DNA of 25,764 bases from Gemmatimonadota bacterium (GTDB lineage: Bacteria; 4572-55; J002), in NCBI GenBank assembly GCA_003697105.1, contig RFFQ01000128.1, forward strand, positions 1-25,764, given 5' to 3'. The notes under the pieces were generated by a model, which was not told the origin of the DNA, made no database searches, and saw nothing but the letters and a program-made list of their open reading frames with translations. Position numbers and translations under genes: made by a program. Below are positions 24,101-25,764 of this stretch, piece by piece (the first letter of the stretch is position 1; every line of letters starts with the position of its first letter).

Positions 24101-25764
24101 GGAACCGGCGTATCAAAGACCGGAATATCATTCACAGACTCCACCGTAACTTGAATTTGGTCAGATGCCGAAGAATGACGTGTATCGGTTGCCGTAAAAA
24201 TAACTTGCTTGGTACCAAACCAATTGGAAGCTACAGAAAACGAAGCCATCCCGGTACCATCCACCGAAACGGTTAAATCGGTACCGCCACCAACAACTTC
24301 CGCGTCCCAACTCACAATCGCATCACCTTCACTACTGTTTGGGTCGCTGGCATACGTTGCCAAGTTGATAGTTGGCGCAGGTGTTGGCGAGCCATCTTCA
24401 CTAAAGGTTTGATCGGGCACTGGTGTCCACACCGGCGGGTCGTTCCGAAAATCATCCGCACCGATACTTGGCGGGTCAGGACGCTCCGTACCTTCTTGGT
24501 CTGTCGTAATTCCTGAAATCGCGACTCCTGCACTCACCGCCGGAGAGGAAACAGAGGTCAATTTAAGGTTAGTGGTACTGGTAAATCCGGGGTCACCACT
24601 GATACTATTGGCATCGGCACCGGTTATACCCCGGCTGGCTAAGGCTGCTTGCCAATCGCTTAGCAAGGTTAAATTTTGTTCCGGTTGTCCGCTTGGCTTT
24701 CCATAACCCACATGACCCATACCGTTGTTGTTGCTGACATAGAGGTCATTATAGTTAATGTCAGCAAACTGGGTCATGGTACCGCCATTTGCCACCTGAA
24801 TGGCGTAGTGCGATCCGCCAGCATCAGACTCCCGCATATTCACAAAAATATTGTTTTTTACAATCAAAGAGGGCGTGCCATTCGCCGAGGAAGTAAAAAA
24901 CGCAGTTGTCGATTGGCTATTACTTTGGGTGCCCGTCAAATAAACACTGTTAAAATAGAAACTGGAGTTGGTGCCATTATTTTCCAAGAAAATTCCGCGA
25001 ACATTGCCCGTACCGGTCACATTGAGGTCGGAAATCATATTGTTCACGTAGGAGTTATTTTGGCTATTTGCCAGCCATAAGCCGTACACATTGCTGTTGG
25101 TTGTAGCGGAAAGGGTGTAAATACGGTTTGCCGAAACTTCGGCATTCTGCACTCCCGCCGTGAACCGAATACCGCTGGTCGTAAAGTTACCATTGCTGGC
25201 ATTACGGATGGTATTCCCTCTAAGAACCAGCGACTGCTCATAAGCGGCACGAATACCGGCAGCACCAAAGTTTTCAATGGTATTTCCTTCAACCGTGTTG
25301 CTCATATTCGGGTTTGAGGAATCCCCTTCCAGATAGACACCGCGGGAATTGGAAGCGGCTCCAGTGGACAAGGTACAATTCTTAACCGCATTGTATGTTG
25401 CGGCGTTAGAAGCACTTCCCAAAATATGCACGGCGTGTTGTCCGGTGACCGCAATGGTCAAACCGTCAAGGGTCACATAATCCGAACCATTGAGCTGAAA
25501 ACCATAATCACCGGTAATATTGAACGTCGGATTAATATTGGTTGCCGCCCGAATCGTTACCGTATTAAGGGCACTCGTCCCATTCACAACCCCGATCATC
25601 ATCGGGCTGGTATCGGATGGATAGGAATTATCGGTGAGTTCCATAGTTACGGCACCACTGACACCCCGATCATTCAGAGCTGCAACTGCCGCCGACATCG
25701 TGGAGAAGTCACCGCCATTCCCGACCGTATAATTACCGGACAACGGTCCGGGTGCGGTAGAAAA
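21142..25764 (-). CDS. Giant modular surface protein: beta-helix, cadherin-like repeats, dockerin, cohesin, sorting domain (5' end outside window)
   Basis: The frame is open to the right edge, so the N-terminus is missing; the 1,541 residues seen are a minimum. Numbering below counts from base 25743. A GNYTVGNGGDFSTMSAAV block opens it. Residues 80-430 form a right-handed beta-helix with N-x-I turns, ending in IGADDF. Six cadherin/Ig-like repeats follow at about 434-1052, most opening with ND-x-PV and two with -F-SEDGSPTP. A cysteine-containing beta-sandwich lies at 1053-1175. A dockerin-like pair of calcium loops lies at 1184-1265 (DFNGDTCVEAFD, then DDAVNFADLARF). A cohesin-like domain lies at about 1305-1425 (VHVGETFDVAL, GSGTLATLTFEV). 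The FlgD-like sorting domain is at 1443-1533 (NYPNPFNPKTTI, IYDVSGRLV, terminal MILLK). It is probably a secreted, calcium-stiffened adhesin or scaffold. A strong terminator follows. Confidence 0.93.
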   Translation of the reverse strand, partial: FSTAPGPLSGNYTVGNGGDFSTMSAAVAALNDRGVSGAVTMELTDNSYPSDTSPMMIGVVNGTSALNTVTIRAATNINPTFNITGDYGFQLNGSDYVTLDGLTIAVTGQHAVHILGSASNAATYNAVKNCTLSTGAASNSRGVYLEGDSSNPNMSNTVEGNTIENFGAAGIRAAYEQSLVLRGNTIRNASNGNFTTSGIRFTAGVQNAEVSANRIYTLSATTNSNVYGLWLANSQNNSYVNNMISDLNVTGTGNVRGIFLENNGTNSSFYFNSVYLTGTQSNSQSTTAFFTSSANGTPSLIVKNNIFVNMRESDAGGSHYAIQVANGGTMTQFADINYNDLYVSNNNGMGHVGYGKPSGQPEQNLTLLSDWQAALASRGITGADANSISGDPGFTSTTNLKLTSVSSPAVSAGVAISGITTDQEGTERPDPPSIGADDFRNDPPVWTPVPDQTFSEDGSPTPAPTINLATYASDPNSSEGDAIVSWDAEVVGGGTDLTVSVDGTGMASFSVASNWFGTKQVIFTATDTRHSSASDQIQVTVESVNDIPVFDTPVPDQSFDEDTTPAAIDLRQYVSDVETADDQLTWQVSSNMTELVPSVSATGSLTFTTEQDWYGTATVTVTVTDADNGSENDAFTVTVNPVNDAPVALDSYVLIVPYQGFADVTLADLAEDVDNTDAELSWTVLVPNDSINVTDNGTTFRFSHIGVSYGTYPVTLQVEDPEPLTDDLTITVIIPDPSNNPPQWSATFTAVNFNEDETPAPTVDLTQQVTDDLTPANQLIYLSEVIGGGTDLTVSIASGVATFNAAANWYGNKQVKFIAIDQLGGADTTTVTVTVNPVNDQPVFDTALPDVTFSEDGSPTPSPVIDLKSYVSDIETADANLTWSSSYTVVTLREDGSRSVSSVTKALTDVKAQQTLRVGELTVNITTDGVLSFTPAADWNGVANVTITATDEGGLSVSDDMQVTVENVNDAPVLGALDAQLTLTLSTPYDIALTSTDADNDTPTYTVDDITGFGSGFATIVGGNTLHFDPTTLGSGQVTVSVSDGNGGSDSHTFDVTVNYADPQIETRYETTNQNDDATASYTFQICTASGGDLVGFAAADAIVDVSYYATPNDQQILTDFASVSINMASSSCAEVTVSYDLSDSRLPDAGGITLSTTLQFVGSNIGQPLSTSLRINVLPTLSPQILALLGNLSGLTLNDIWPIADFNGDTCVEAFDLLVLLYAYGSANGDVHWNPAVDVALDGIFDQIGHDDAVNFADLARFAVYYGQGQCASARIASELDQLEGLFVSARDQKAASQTITSGVTAFTPVVGAETVHVGETFDVALTAQNVVDLFAGSITVGYTADVLELKSVAAGDLFAANGINAIFPDAMMQHTSGQVVVDVASLDGTGVMGSGTLATLTFEVKAAGEWNIQVDNVIALDTNLNAFENIQIFESKGSAKAQIAVPANYELYANYPNPFNPKTTIRFDIPATANVELRIYDVSGRLVNALVSETLEAGTYSVEWDGTNAKGEAVSSGVYFYQLHSEDFSATQSMILLK

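Noticed and set aside
6627-25764. Presence of a type IX secretion system
   Set aside because: Three proteins carry sorting-type C-terminal domains, but no component of the export machinery is encoded here. The domain alone also resembles FlgD Ig-like folds.

Overview
The window looks like a chromosomal segment of an uncultured or little-studied bacterium of the FCB group (Calditrichota, KSB1 or Zixibacteria-like). Three proteins end in the FlgD-like sorting-type domain typical of that group, with the motif NYPNPFNP and a terminal (T/L)-(V/L)-L-K. The other genes are ordinary bacterial enzymes of medium GC content. No rRNA, tRNA, phage, insertion sequence, integrase or CRISPR was seen. The placement is inferred from motifs, not from a search.

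Layout. (1) Bases 1-5409, plus strand: the tail of a sensor histidine kinase, a secreted TPR protein and a YycE-like VOC protein. A tight cluster follows: an HD-domain (alarmone-hydrolase-like) protein, an M3 oligoendopeptidase overlapping it by ATGA, and a pterin-dependent aromatic amino acid hydroxylase. A strong bidirectional terminator at 5487-5521 closes this block. (2) Bases 5552-16317, minus strand, read right to left: an unknown membrane-anchored protein, a CYTH triphosphatase-like protein coupled to a small membrane protein, two tandem repeat arrays, a large secreted Asp-box beta-propeller protein, a biotin carboxylase overlapping an alpha/beta hydrolase, a secreted beta-helix protein, and a membrane-attached Ser/Thr kinase. 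(3) Bases 16318-16676: a divergent control region with two promoter-like sites and several palindromes. (4) Bases 16677-19529, plus strand: a cytosolic TPR protein, then three VOC proteins in a row and a DinB-like protein. (5) Bases 19657-25764, minus strand: a MATE transporter and, upstream of it, a very large modular surface protein that runs off the right edge. It carries a beta-helix, six cadherin-like repeats, a dockerin, a cohesin and a sorting domain.

How the genes may work together. The peptidase and hydroxylase could link peptide breakdown to phenylalanine-to-tyrosine conversion. The three sorting-domain proteins are an extracellular or cell-surface set. The VOC/DinB cluster suggests small-molecule or thiol chemistry, but no substrate can be named.

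The most unusual DNA is at 14100-14404. A 25-bp minisatellite built from octamers sits directly beside 23 uninterrupted heptamers. The second array writes the C-terminus of one gene, and the first occupies the place where the promoter of the large propeller protein would be expected. No clearly new multi-gene system is evident. The repeat pair and the cohesin-plus-dockerin surface protein are the best leads.
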